DNA of 64,000 bases from UBA1724 sp963621575 (lineage in GTDB: Bacteria > Verrucomicrobiota > Lentisphaeria > Oligosphaerales > Oligosphaeraceae), in NCBI GenBank assembly GCA_963621575.1, contig CAVFEH010000013.1:1-64000 (forward strand). Reading direction: 5' to 3'. Positions 48,620-57,045 of the stretch are shown one piece after another. Under the pieces are notes generated by a model. It made no database searches, was not told the origin of the DNA, and saw nothing but the letters and a program-made list of their open reading frames with translations. Numbering within the stretch: position 1 is the stretch's first letter; each line of letters starts with the position of its first letter. The translations under genes and the position numbers were made by a program.

Positions 48620-49609
48620 ATGCTTCATCCCCTCATTGAAAACGCATACAAGGTCCTGGAGGGCCGTGAACTGACCCGCCGGGAGGCCATCGACCTCGCC
48701 GAGCAGATCCACGGCGAGGACCTCCTCGACCTGGTCTCCCTGGCGAACAAGGTGCGCCTGCGCTATGCGCGCCCCATGCACAGCTGCTCCATCATCAACG
48801 CCAAATCCGGCCGCTGCGGGGAGAACTGCCGTTTCTGCGCCCAAAGCGGCCACCACAAGTGCCCGCAGGTGGACACCTACCCCGTGCTGGATCCCCAGGA
48901 AGTCCTGAAGGCGGCGAGACACGTCTACGACCAGGGGGTGCGCACCTTCGGATACGTCACCAGCGGACGCGGCTGGCAGAGGCCCGACGACGACTTCCGG
49001 AAGATCCTGGAGACCGTGGACCTGCTCCACCAGGAGCTCCCGGACCTGAAGATCTGCGTCTCCCTGGGCATCCTCTCCGAGGAGTGCGTGAAGCTGCTGG
49101 CCGACCACCATGTGTGGCGCTACAACATGAACATCCAGACCAGCCCCAGACGCTACGCCCAGCTCATCGCCACCACCCACACCATCGGGGAGAAGCTGGA
49201 GACCATCCGGCTCATGAAGAAACACGGCATCACCAACTGCACCGGCGGAATCCTGGGGCTCGGCGAGTCCTGGGAGGACCGCGTGGACATGGCGTTCGCC
49301 ATCCGCGAAATCGACGTGGAGGCCAGCCCCCTCAATGTCCTCCTCCCCATCCCGGGGACCCCCCTCGAAACAACCCCCGTCATGAAACCCGCCGACGTGG
49401 CGAAGTCCTTCGCGCTCTTCCGGCTCATCAACCCCACCAAGACCCTCCGGTTCTGCGCCGGACGCGAAACCGTCATGAAGGACTTCCAGGGGCTCCTCAT
49501 GCTCTCCGGACTCAATGCCCTCATGACCGGCGGATACCTCACCACCCGCGGACGCGAAATCTCCGACGACGAACACTTCGCGGACGCCCTCAACGACTTC
49601 GGGGCGTAA
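48620..49609 (+). CDS. bioB: Biotin synthase
   Basis: Radical SAM enzyme inserting sulfur into dethiobiotin. 329 residues with the CxxxCxxC motif at Cys66, Cys70 and Cys73 (Arg-Cys-Gly-Glu-Asn-Cys-Arg-Phe-Cys-Ala-Gln-Ser), Asn-Met-Asn-Ile-Gln-Thr-Ser and Gly-Ile-Leu-Gly-Leu-Gly-Glu near 210-216, and Arg-Phe-Cys-Ala-Gly-Arg-Glu. First of three biotin genes, with bioD 69 and bioA 92 bases apart. No Shine-Dalgarno; ATCACC precedes the ATG. Confidence 0.96.
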   Translation: MLHPLIENAYKVLEGRELTRREAIDLAEQIHGEDLLDLVSLANKVRLRYARPMHSCSIINAKSGRCGENCRFCAQSGHHKCPQVDTYPVLDPQEVLKAARHVYDQGVRTFGYVTSGRGWQRPDDDFRKILETVDLLHQELPDLKICVSLGILSEECVKLLADHHVWRYNMNIQTSPRRYAQLIATTHTIGEKLETIRLMKKHGITNCTGGILGLGESWEDRVDMAFAIREIDVEASPLNVLLPIPGTPLETTPVMKPADVAKSFALFRLINPTKTLRFCAGRETVMKDFQGLLMLSGLNALMTGGYLTTRGREISDDEHFADALNDFGA

Positions 49610-49678
49610 CCCGGCGGACGCCCCTCCCCCCGCCGCGGCATAACACATCGCGCTTCGCGCATCCATCCGGAATCCACC

Positions 49679-50368
49679 ATGGGAAGAATCTACTTCGTCA
49701 GCGGCATTGACACCAGTGTCGGAAAGACCATCGCCACGGGCATGATGGCCCGGCAGCTCCACCAGAAGGGCGTCCGCGTGGCCACCGTAAAGATGGTCCA
49801 GACAGGCTGCCACGGCTTCTCCGAGGACCTGGAGATGCACCGGCAGCTCATGGGAGTCCCCGCCCTCCCCGAGGACGCCCGGGAGCTCACCTTCCCGCAG
49901 ACCTTCGACTTCCCCTCCTCACCCCTCCTGGCCGCCACCCTGGAACACCGCGCCGTCGACACACGGAAGATCACGGACGCCGTCAACGCCGTCGCCGCAA
50001 ACTACGAGATCACCTTCGCCGAGGGCGCCGGCGGCCTCCTGGTCCCCCTCACCGAGACCCTCCTCACAGCGGACCTGGCCGCCCAAAACCACTGGCCCTG
50101 CATCCTCGTCTGCAACGGGAAGCTCGGCAGCCTCAACCACGCGCTCCTCTCCCTGGAGGCCCTTGAAAACCGGCGCATCCCCCTCGCCGGAGTAGTCTAC
50201 AACTACTGCCACGACGCCGATCCCCTCATCGACAACGACACCCCCGCCATGATCCAGAGGCACCTCGACACGCATTTCCCCAGATCCCGCGTCATCCGCC
50301 TCGGAGAGGTCGATCCCGCCGCCCCCGAAAAAACCACGCTCCCCGATTTCGCCCCGCTCTTCCGGTAG
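49679..50368 (+). CDS. bioD: Dethiobiotin synthetase
   Basis: ATP-dependent carboxylase that closes the ureido ring of dethiobiotin. 229 residues: P-loop Gly-Ile-Asp-Thr-Ser-Val-Gly-Lys-Thr at about 9-17, Lys-Met-Val-Gln-Thr-Gly-Cys near 38-44 (substrate lysine), Glu-Gly-Ala-Gly-Gly-Leu-Leu-Val-Pro near 116-124. Between bioB and bioA on the same strand, no Shine-Dalgarno. Confidence 0.95.
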   Translation: MGRIYFVSGIDTSVGKTIATGMMARQLHQKGVRVATVKMVQTGCHGFSEDLEMHRQLMGVPALPEDARELTFPQTFDFPSSPLLAATLEHRAVDTRKITDAVNAVAANYEITFAEGAGGLLVPLTETLLTADLAAQNHWPCILVCNGKLGSLNHALLSLEALENRRIPLAGVVYNYCHDADPLIDNDTPAMIQRHLDTHFPRSRVIRLGEVDPAAPEKTTLPDFAPLFR

Positions 50369-50460
50369 GCCCCGAAGCCGGGAACCGACTATTTGGCAAT
50401 CCAGAACAGCAACCCCGTGGAAGTCCCGCCGCAGAAAGGCTGCAACTCCTCGCTCCCACC

Positions 50461-51711
50461 ATGAATTCCTCCCTCGACCGCAACAACCTCTGGCACCCCT
50501 ACACCTCCCTCTCCCATCCGCGCCCCGTGGACCCCGTGGCGGGCACCCAAGGGAACCGGATCTACCTGGAGGACGGCACGCCACTCATTGACGGAATCTC
50601 CTCCTGGTGGTGCGCCGCACACGGCTATTGCCGGCCCGAGATCGTGGAGGCCATCCAGAAGCAGGCCGCGAGAATGCCGCATGTCATGTTCGGCGGACTC
50701 ACCCACCAGCCCGCCGTCGACCTGGCAGACCGGCTCCTCAAGATCCTGCCCCCGGGACTGGAGAAGATCTTCTATGCCGACTCCGGCTCCATCGCCGTGG
50801 AGGTCGCCCTCAAGATCGCCATCCAATACCAGCAGGCCCTCGGACGCACCCGGCGCATCAAGGTGGCCGCGCTCCTGGGAGGATACCACGGCGACACCAT
50901 CGGCGCCATGTCCGTCAGCGACCCCGAGGAAATGCACAGCGTCTTCAAGGGGATCCTGCCGCAGCAGTATTTCGTCCCCAGCCCCCGGTGCCCCTTCCAC
51001 CAGCCCTGGAAGCCCGAGGCCTTCGAACCCATGGAGACCCTTCTCAACACCCACGACGACATCGCCGCCGTCATCCTGGAACCCATCTTCCAGGGCGCGA
51101 ACGCTATGTGGTTCTACCACCCCGAATACCTCCGGAAACTCCGCGCCCTCTGCGACAAGCACGACATCGTCCTCATCTTCGACGAAATCGCCACCGGATT
51201 CGGACGCACCGGCGAACGCTTCGCCTGCCATCACGCCGGGGTCACCCCCGATGTCATGTGCGTCGGCAAGGCCCTCACCGCCGGCGCCATCACCATGGCC
51301 TGCGCAATCACCACCCAGCGCATCGCAGACCCCATCCCCGTCCTCCTCCACGGCCCCACCTACATGGGGAACCCCATGGCCTGCGCCGTCGCCTGCGCCT
51401 CCCTGGACCTCTTCGAGACCTACGACTGGAAGGCGCACGCAAAACGCATCGAAAAGCGGCTTCGGGAAAAGCTCCCGCAATTCCAGGACCTCCCCAATGT
51501 CCAGGACGTCCGGGCCCTCGGGGCCGTCGGAGTCCTCGACGTCAAGAAAATCCCCGACGAAGAGGAAGTCCGGAAAATCGTCCTCGAGACCGGAGTCTGG
51601 CTCCGCCCCGAAAGCCACTTCATCTATACCATGCCGCCCTTCATCACCCCCGACGAAGACCTCGACCGAATCATCGACGCCATGGGCAAAATGGCCGCAC
51701 TGCCCGTCTGA
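50461..51711 (+). CDS. bioA: Adenosylmethionine-8-amino-7-oxononanoate aminotransferase
   Basis: PLP enzyme making 7,8-diaminopelargonic acid. 416 residues: Leu-Trp-His-Pro-Tyr-Thr near the start, Ser-Ser-Trp-Trp-Cys-Ala-Ala-His-Gly (substrate site), Asp-Ser-Gly-Ser-Ile-Ala-Val-Glu-Val-Ala-Leu-Lys, Phe-Asp-Glu-Ile-Ala-Thr-Gly-Phe-Gly-Arg-Thr-Gly, and the PLP lysine in Cys-Val-Gly-Lys-Ala-Leu-Thr-Ala-Gly. bioF, bioC and bioH are not in the window, so the pimelate end of the pathway lies elsewhere. The 117 bases after its stop are AT-rich and mark the edge of the next segment. Confidence 0.95.
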   Translation: MNSSLDRNNLWHPYTSLSHPRPVDPVAGTQGNRIYLEDGTPLIDGISSWWCAAHGYCRPEIVEAIQKQAARMPHVMFGGLTHQPAVDLADRLLKILPPGLEKIFYADSGSIAVEVALKIAIQYQQALGRTRRIKVAALLGGYHGDTIGAMSVSDPEEMHSVFKGILPQQYFVPSPRCPFHQPWKPEAFEPMETLLNTHDDIAAVILEPIFQGANAMWFYHPEYLRKLRALCDKHDIVLIFDEIATGFGRTGERFACHHAGVTPDVMCVGKALTAGAITMACAITTQRIADPIPVLLHGPTYMGNPMACAVACASLDLFETYDWKAHAKRIEKRLREKLPQFQDLPNVQDVRALGAVGVLDVKKIPDEEEVRKIVLETGVWLRPESHFIYTMPPFITPDEDLDRIIDAMGKMAALPV

Positions 51712-51828
51712 GATTCCACCCTGAAAATCCGTATTTTACAAGGGGGAGGGGCGGTATACCTCCGACTAGGTTGCAAAGATACACGATTCAAATCTGCGCA
51801 CTGAAAATCAGTGTTAACTACCTGAATC

Positions 51829-54027
51829 CTAAGGACATTTAAGGCTTTCATTAGAACTTTCTTGGAACCTAGTGATGTAATCTTTCAACAAAAGGATGCG
51901 ATCTTGCGTATCAATGCCGTCCCCATTCTGCGGAATTGGGATTGATTCGATTGTTTGCTTGGTCTCGTTGTCCCGGAGTAGATACTTGCTGTTCTCGCAG
52001 ATAATGTGCCTGTCTCCGTAGACCAGCCACTGCCCCGAATCGCTGGAGAGGTTCGGCTCATCCGCTTCCCTCAAATATGGCATATAGGTGTTCGAAGAAC
52101 AACGGGATTTCGTCTGCATCACGAAGAACATATACGGTTTCATTTCTACCTCATTGTTGTAGTATTTCCCGTAACTCCCCGGACGGAAGGAGCCGTATTT
52201 GACGTAATAGTACCGCCAAGGATACAGGTGTAATTCCTCGCAGGAAGAAATGAAGTCCGCCACAAGCTGTTCGAGAAACTCATTAGTGAATACCTCTGTT
52301 TTCGACAACAGTTCCACCAAAATGTCACTGGTCTTCTCAAATCCGGTATTGGCACTCCTGTGGAACAACTCATCCCAGGCAATCTGCATGGACTTCGACG
52401 CAAACTGATGCCGCCACCCGTTTCGCTCCTGTTGGCTATAATTCCCGATGGTCATCATGGCACAGTCAATTAGATCCAACTCGCAGGAAAAGAGGGAGGC
52501 AAAGCGGGGTGCATAGTCCACATGGGCGAGACCAACAATGCTAATCTGCCCTTTGAGGTTCTGATGATCCTCCAGTGCGTACACAAGCGATGCCTTATCA
52601 GGATGCTCCTCCAAAAAGGTCTTTTTTTCCTTCTCTTCAGCAATCTGGTTCACATTGAAGCTGTTCTCTATGGTATCGTTAATGCTACCGCTTTGCATAA
52701 CAGCATCAACCTGCTGGAGGATGGCTGGCATGCGGTTGCGGTCACTTCTGTCGCTGACCTCGTCCTTAGAATTCTGAATCAGATTATTGACGCAGCGGAG
52801 ACGCTTTGCAAATTCATCCTTTGTGATGGAATCGCGGTGGCGCAGGTAGTTGGTCACTGCATAGAGAAGGACAAAGCGGTTTAATGGGAATCGCCTTTGC
52901 ATGCCGCTTTTATCAGCATACGCAGAGAGACAGTCCTTAAAAATGTCGATCTCCTTGGAATCCACGACGATTTTCCCATCCTCAGGCTTGTGCGTCATGA
53001 AAGAGGAGAGAAATTTGGAAGGGATGGCATACCCATCGATATTGCACCAGCAGTCGAAGTAAGATTCCATTGTTTCGACATTTTTCAGTACCTGCTCTGT
53101 ATTTCCTGTGAAATATTCCGCCAGCAGGTCGAAGTCATCAAAACTTTTCCCCTGCGAGGATTCACCACGCTGGTAGCAAAGCACATCACAGATAAAACGG
53201 AAATACCTTAAAAACTTATCATCTATGATGGTGTCTTCCATGCTGTCGTGGTAACACCAAAGCATATCGGTCCAGTCGCGATCAATCTTGCGCATTACTC
53301 GCTTCGACACGGTCTTGTCTGCCGCTTGGACGCATCGCTCCAGTTCTGCCTTGAAGTGTTCAAACTGGGTCAACGGCTTGCCACGGGAATTCATCTTGAT
53401 ATACAGTGCGTCTGTCAAACCCATATCCCTAATGGGCAGAAAGTAGAAGGTTATCGCACCCTTCCGGAGCTTATCCCAAAGGGCGTCGACATCTTTGAAC
53501 TTTTCGTCCATGGCATCGAGCATGACTAACATGGAACTGATGGTGGGATCCTTTTTCCAATCCAGCGGAAACCAAGCCTGGTCGATAATCTCATCCGACA
53601 GCGTCCTCTTAAACGAGGGATAGTAATTCGTCAGCTCCTTGCAGAAATACCTGGCGCTGTATCTTGTCTCGTAGCCAAACTTAGACAAAAACTGCGACTC
53701 CTCGGCGGATGCCTTGGCCTTGCGGGCGGCATACCAGTGCAAGAGGAACAGGGTGGTTAGTCTTTGCTGGCCGTCCAGTGGCGTCATAACGCCTTCCTTA
53801 TCGATATCGCCGTATACAAAATCAAGCGTGATTGGCATTCCAACAATCGCATCATAGAGCGAAGACAGAAACCTGTCCCTGACTCGGTTGACTTCGGGAT
53901 TAAGCCTGCCTTGTGCATAATCCCTTTGAAAGATGGGGATGACGATTTTTTTCAGACGGACGGCATCCGGTCCGTCCTGAAATTCGGTTTCAAAGATATC
54001 CACGAAGGAATGAAGTTTCGTGTTCAT
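51829..54027 (-). CDS. DUF262-family protein (GmrSD-like), second gene of a pair
   Basis: 732 residues. The N-terminal DUF262 domain has Ile-Phe-Gln-Arg-Asp-Tyr-Ala-Gln-Gly-Arg (32-41) and Asp85-Gly-Gln-Gln-Arg-Leu-Thr-Thr, the motif of the ParB/Srx-like nucleotide-binding fold in GmrS, then Lys-Met-Asn-Ser-Arg-Gly-Lys-Pro-Leu-Thr near 211-220. No HNH signature was found in the C-terminal half, which is unrecognised. The ATG follows the TAA of the upstream partner directly, with GGAGG in the partner's end, so both are made together. The DNA is clearly AT-richer than flanking genes. Probably part of a restriction or phage-defence pair. Confidence 0.75.
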   Translation of the reverse strand: MNTKLHSFVDIFETEFQDGPDAVRLKKIVIPIFQRDYAQGRLNPEVNRVRDRFLSSLYDAIVGMPITLDFVYGDIDKEGVMTPLDGQQRLTTLFLLHWYAARKAKASAEESQFLSKFGYETRYSARYFCKELTNYYPSFKRTLSDEIIDQAWFPLDWKKDPTISSMLVMLDAMDEKFKDVDALWDKLRKGAITFYFLPIRDMGLTDALYIKMNSRGKPLTQFEHFKAELERCVQAADKTVSKRVMRKIDRDWTDMLWCYHDSMEDTIIDDKFLRYFRFICDVLCYQRGESSQGKSFDDFDLLAEYFTGNTEQVLKNVETMESYFDCWCNIDGYAIPSKFLSSFMTHKPEDGKIVVDSKEIDIFKDCLSAYADKSGMQRRFPLNRFVLLYAVTNYLRHRDSITKDEFAKRLRCVNNLIQNSKDEVSDRSDRNRMPAILQQVDAVMQSGSINDTIENSFNVNQIAEEKEKKTFLEEHPDKASLVYALEDHQNLKGQISIVGLAHVDYAPRFASLFSCELDLIDCAMMTIGNYSQQERNGWRHQFASKSMQIAWDELFHRSANTGFEKTSDILVELLSKTEVFTNEFLEQLVADFISSCEELHLYPWRYYYVKYGSFRPGSYGKYYNNEVEMKPYMFFVMQTKSRCSSNTYMPYLREADEPNLSSDSGQWLVYGDRHIICENSKYLLRDNETKQTIESIPIPQNGDGIDTQDRILLLKDYITRFQESSNESLKCP

Positions 54028-55734
54028 TTATGCCTCCTCCACTTTGGTAATGGGTTTAGGAAGATATGCCTCCAATACCTCGTTGATGGCATCGACATAG
54101 GCATTACAGTCTGGCTGTCCCCAGAAATGAAGCTGGTTTTTCTCCGAAGGCGTATAATAATACTTCAGAAAGACCATCTTCGTGCAGAACGGTATATACT
54201 GACCCTCCTTGTCCATCTCGACAATTTTATTACGTTTGACGTCGAAGGTGGAATTATTCAGCGCAGCGTTGTCATTGGAGCTGAGCAGTGCGAGGTTGCT
54301 GATAGAGTGTAGGTGTTTTGCATTGCCCTGGACGGAAAGCAGATCTATGACCTGCTGCTGTAAGCAGTCAAATTCGCCGCGTTCGAGCTTTGGATTATCG
54401 ATTGCGTTCTGCATGGCATTCGCCAGTTCCTCGTTATTGATAACCGAAAGGATGGATGGTTTGTGAAGCCTGAGCCATTCTTTCCACAATTCCTGCGTTT
54501 TGAGTCCCTCCGACTGCTGGGCGTGAATATGCTCCAACGACCACGAGACCCTCCCCTTGCGGTCGAATTTAAACTTGTCGAACGGGAACCACTGGGTGTG
54601 TTCCCCATTCTGTCGGACAGACTCGACATTGAATAGGAGGAGCAACGTGCTAATGTGCTTGTAGTCCAGTGGTTTCTCGTAGCTCAAGTCCGCATAGTTG
54701 TTCTCGATGGTAATACTTTCTTTAATGCATCCATCCAGCGATGTCCGAAATTCCTGCTTGGTTTTCCCGACGGACAACTTGAAAATATCCTGAAGCGATT
54801 TCTTGTCCGAGGCGATGAGATAGCCGATCTTATGATAGAGCTCATGGTCCTCGTACCAGTCCTTCAATACCAAGAAGGTTTGCTGTATCTCACGCCATAG
54901 ATCATCGAGATGTTTGTTTTTTCCAAGCTCATTGATTTTGAAAAAAGTATAATACTTCTCCCGGTTATCCGAAGGACAGTTGGAAATGAGGTCAAGAATC
55001 AAGTCTATTCTCGTCTGAAAGTGTGCATTAATGCGGTTGGTCAGGAAATACCAGAGGGAATCGTTATGAAGTTCCTTCTCTATGTTGTCCCATTGCAGTG
55101 AGATTTCTTCCTGCTTTTTACGAACCATCCCACCAGAGCTGTTGCTCAGAAACATTGCCTTTACCAATTCCGCACTGGTCAGAGGTATCTTGCCAATATT
55201 CAGCCGGGTGAAGAGCGAGATAGCATCTTCGTTTTTTCCGACTTCATACCAGATGATTTTCACATCCTCTTTGAAATATTCAAAAATATGCACGACACGA
55301 ATTTGCTTATCCTGCTCGAACCATTTCCGGATAGTCTCATATGCGTTTCCGATAAACCAGAAATCGATATTCTCCTCGCGCCGAGATATATCGATGCTAC
55401 GCAGAAAATCTGCGGATTCTTCCCTAGTCTGGTATTCGAGGCTGAATGCCGGTTCGCTGTAGAAGGCGGGGTTCACATTCTTCATATAGCGATATATGAG
55501 GTACAGCGTTGTGAGACGCTGCTGACCATCAATCAGTTCATAGAAATCACCGTTCTTACGGACGACGACCGGCTGAAGGCAGTAGTTTTTCTTGCCGTTT
55601 TCGTAAACGTCATTCAAGAGGCGGAGAACTTCATCCTCTCCCCAACGATACCCGCGCTGATAGGAAGGGACAAAAAAAACGCCCTTAATATCGCCCACGA
55701 GTTTGGATTCCAAAAGAATTTGACTGTTTTCCAT
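54028..55734 (-). CDS. DUF262-DUF1524 protein (GmrSD-like), first gene of a pair
   Basis: 568 residues. The DUF262 domain has Val-Pro-Ser-Tyr-Gln-Arg-Gly-Tyr-Arg-Trp (22-31), Asp69-Gly-Gln-Gln-Arg-Leu-Thr-Thr and Phe-Thr-Arg-Leu-Asn-Ile-Gly-Lys near 175-182. The C-terminal DUF1524 HNH-type nuclease domain shows Ser-Leu-Glu-His-Ile-His-Ala-Gln-Gln near 400, His-Ser-Ile-Ser-Asn-Leu-Ala-Leu-Leu and Asn-Ser-Thr-Phe-Asp-Val-Lys-Arg. In characterised relatives the first domain hydrolyses nucleotide and the second cuts modified DNA. Here both parts are intact. Low GC content suggests recent transfer. Confidence 0.82.
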   Translation of the reverse strand: MENSQILLESKLVGDIKGVFFVPSYQRGYRWGEDEVLRLLNDVYENGKKNYCLQPVVVRKNGDFYELIDGQQRLTTLYLIYRYMKNVNPAFYSEPAFSLEYQTREESADFLRSIDISRREENIDFWFIGNAYETIRKWFEQDKQIRVVHIFEYFKEDVKIIWYEVGKNEDAISLFTRLNIGKIPLTSAELVKAMFLSNSSGGMVRKKQEEISLQWDNIEKELHNDSLWYFLTNRINAHFQTRIDLILDLISNCPSDNREKYYTFFKINELGKNKHLDDLWREIQQTFLVLKDWYEDHELYHKIGYLIASDKKSLQDIFKLSVGKTKQEFRTSLDGCIKESITIENNYADLSYEKPLDYKHISTLLLLFNVESVRQNGEHTQWFPFDKFKFDRKGRVSWSLEHIHAQQSEGLKTQELWKEWLRLHKPSILSVINNEELANAMQNAIDNPKLERGEFDCLQQQVIDLLSVQGNAKHLHSISNLALLSSNDNAALNNSTFDVKRNKIVEMDKEGQYIPFCTKMVFLKYYYTPSEKNQLHFWGQPDCNAYVDAINEVLEAYLPKPITKVEEA

Positions 55735-56053
55735 TCTTCTTGTCTTGTCTTGGTTAGGTCTGAAACGAATCCCTCCGGGCGGCGAGGCGCGTACGCCCGT
55801 CGTCCGAGGGGTGGGGATGAGTCTACAAGGGAGCGGGACTAGGCCTTGGGGACTTGTTCCGCCGTCTCTTCGAAGGCCTTCACCGCCTCAGCGAAGCCTG
55901 CAAGGGTCTCCATCTATGGACCATCGGCAGCCTACCCTGGCTGCCATCGATATCCGGAACACCCTCTATTCGCGGGCGCTCCTGGACTTCGTGCAGCTTG
56001 CCCTGGCGATCTGGGGAATGGTCGAATGGCAAAAGGCCAGGAGATCACTTGCA
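55735..56053. other. Non-coding region, GC-rich again
   Basis: 319 bases between the DUF262 pair and the next gene. Composition returns to GC-rich from about 55770. Short open frames exist on the plus strand but have no protein-like pattern. It may hold remnants of an older gene; nothing is recognised. Confidence 0.4.
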
Positions 56054-56509
56054 TCAATTATATGCCATTTTTTCGCCATTTAACTTTGTGAAGGATTCTG
56101 CAATCAAATCGGCATCAGCCTCTTCGCCTTCGCTTACACAGCCATCGTAGGCTTCCCTGACGAATGCACATGGATCTCCTTGTTCAGGGTCGTACTCCCA
56201 GCCCTCTTCTAGGAATTCTTCGCCGTCGAGGATGCGGAATTTGTCGACCTCGTTGAGCAGCAGACACAGTGTATGCGCAGTCATGGTGGAGCCGGTCTTC
56301 CTCAGCTCTCTTGCGACGGGGAGAACAAGGTGATACGCGAGGGACCAGTTGTCCCAGCCGGGATACTCCTCGGCCTCATTGCGGACAATGGCCACCCATT
56401 GACGCCACATGGGGGCCGACATCGACTCCACATCGTAATGCGTAGGATTCGAGCTTGGCCCGTATTCAGAGACCATTTTCCTTCGCTGAATCTCGTCGGC
56501 AGTAAGCAT
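56054..56509 (-). CDS. Hypothetical acidic protein
   Basis: A 151-residue protein, not recognised. Acidic, with Trp-rich helices (Met-Trp-Arg-Gln-Trp-Val-Ala-Ile-Val near 34-42; Trp-Asp-Asn-Trp-Ser-Leu-Ala-Tyr-His near 51-59) and no signal or membrane segment. A perfect AGGAGG lies upstream of ATG on the minus strand, which argues that it is a real gene. Its composition lies between that of the AT-rich DUF262 genes and the rest of the window, so it may belong to the same acquired segment. Confidence 0.65.
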   Translation of the reverse strand: MLTADEIQRRKMVSEYGPSSNPTHYDVESMSAPMWRQWVAIVRNEAEEYPGWDNWSLAYHLVLPVARELRKTGSTMTAHTLCLLLNEVDKFRILDGEEFLEEGWEYDPEQGDPCAFVREAYDGCVSEGEEADADLIAESFTKLNGEKMAYN

Positions 56510-56938
56510 ACAAACCTCCTTGTGTTAGAACAAGATCTTTCCTTGTCCGTCTTTAACGAGTAAAAAACAGCCGTCTCGTATTTTCCCGTGCTTCCGTCTC
56601 ATCCTGTCACCCAGGACGAAAACTCTCCGAGAAAACCGGCATGCAGACTATTTGCAAACCACGTGCCAGACTCAGACCACCTGGGAAGCACCAGAAAACC
56701 ACGCTCTTCCCTGCACGGAATCTCACCAGGACGCACAATTTCTGCGCAGGCCCGCCACCGTCCAAACATACGCGCCGCCTGGACAATCTAGCATAACGTT
56801 TTTTTTGCAAGGAGTTACAACCTCTCAACACAAGATACGCACAAATCCTGCACAGACACCATCTCGCCTCCGGATGGTCCGCCCCCACTGCTGGATTCTT
56901 CCGTCCACGGCGGCATACACCACGGGGGACTCCGCCCA
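56510..56938. other. 429-base intergenic region upstream of the Pho box
   Basis: Moderately AT-rich. Contains a run of eight T at about 56800 following AACG, and no open frame with a ribosome site. Apart from the Pho-box array that begins at 56939, nothing was recognised. Confidence 0.45.
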
Positions 56939-56993
56939 CCTAACGCAATCCTAACAAAGGGATTACAGGTCTCACACAGAAGATTCTTACAGT
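56939..56993 (+). promoter_or_regulatory. Pho-box-like repeat array and promoter of pstS
   Basis: Four 7-base units at exact 11-base steps: CCTAACG (56939), CCTAACA (56950), GATTACA (56961) and a weaker TCACACA (56972). PhoB-family regulators bind 11-base direct repeats of this kind. TACAGT (56988-56993) lies about ten bases after the last unit, where the -10 of PhoB-dependent promoters is found; the repeats replace the -35. The regulator pair phoB-phoR is encoded at the end of the same operon. Confidence 0.7.
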
Positions 56994-57000
56994 AGGATTG

Positions 57001-57029
57001 AAGCCCGGGGAATAGGCCCTGGGGCTTTT
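57001..57029 (+). promoter_or_regulatory. Hairpin in the pstS leader
   Basis: AAGCCC (57001-57006) pairs with GGGCTT (57022-57027), with GGG/CCC inside, followed by TTTT. It lies between the presumed start of transcription and the pstS ribosome site AAGGAG. It could attenuate transcription or simply shape the leader; the stem is short and interrupted. Confidence 0.35.
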
Positions 57030-57045
57030 GCAACAAGGAGAAACC

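Noticed and set aside
51757..51810. A tRNA-like stretch with ATTCAAATC resembling a T-loop
   Set aside because: No acceptor or anticodon stem can be formed around it; the match is limited to the loop.
51736..55831. TACAAGGG at 51736 and 55824 as possible direct repeats flanking the DUF262 pair
   Set aside because: Only eight bases match and the surrounding sequence differs; such a match is expected by chance over this distance.
55745..56083. Short plus-strand open frame between the DUF262 pair and the acidic protein gene
   Set aside because: No ribosome site, no recognisable motif, and the two other plus-strand frames are equally open there; not distinguishable from chance.
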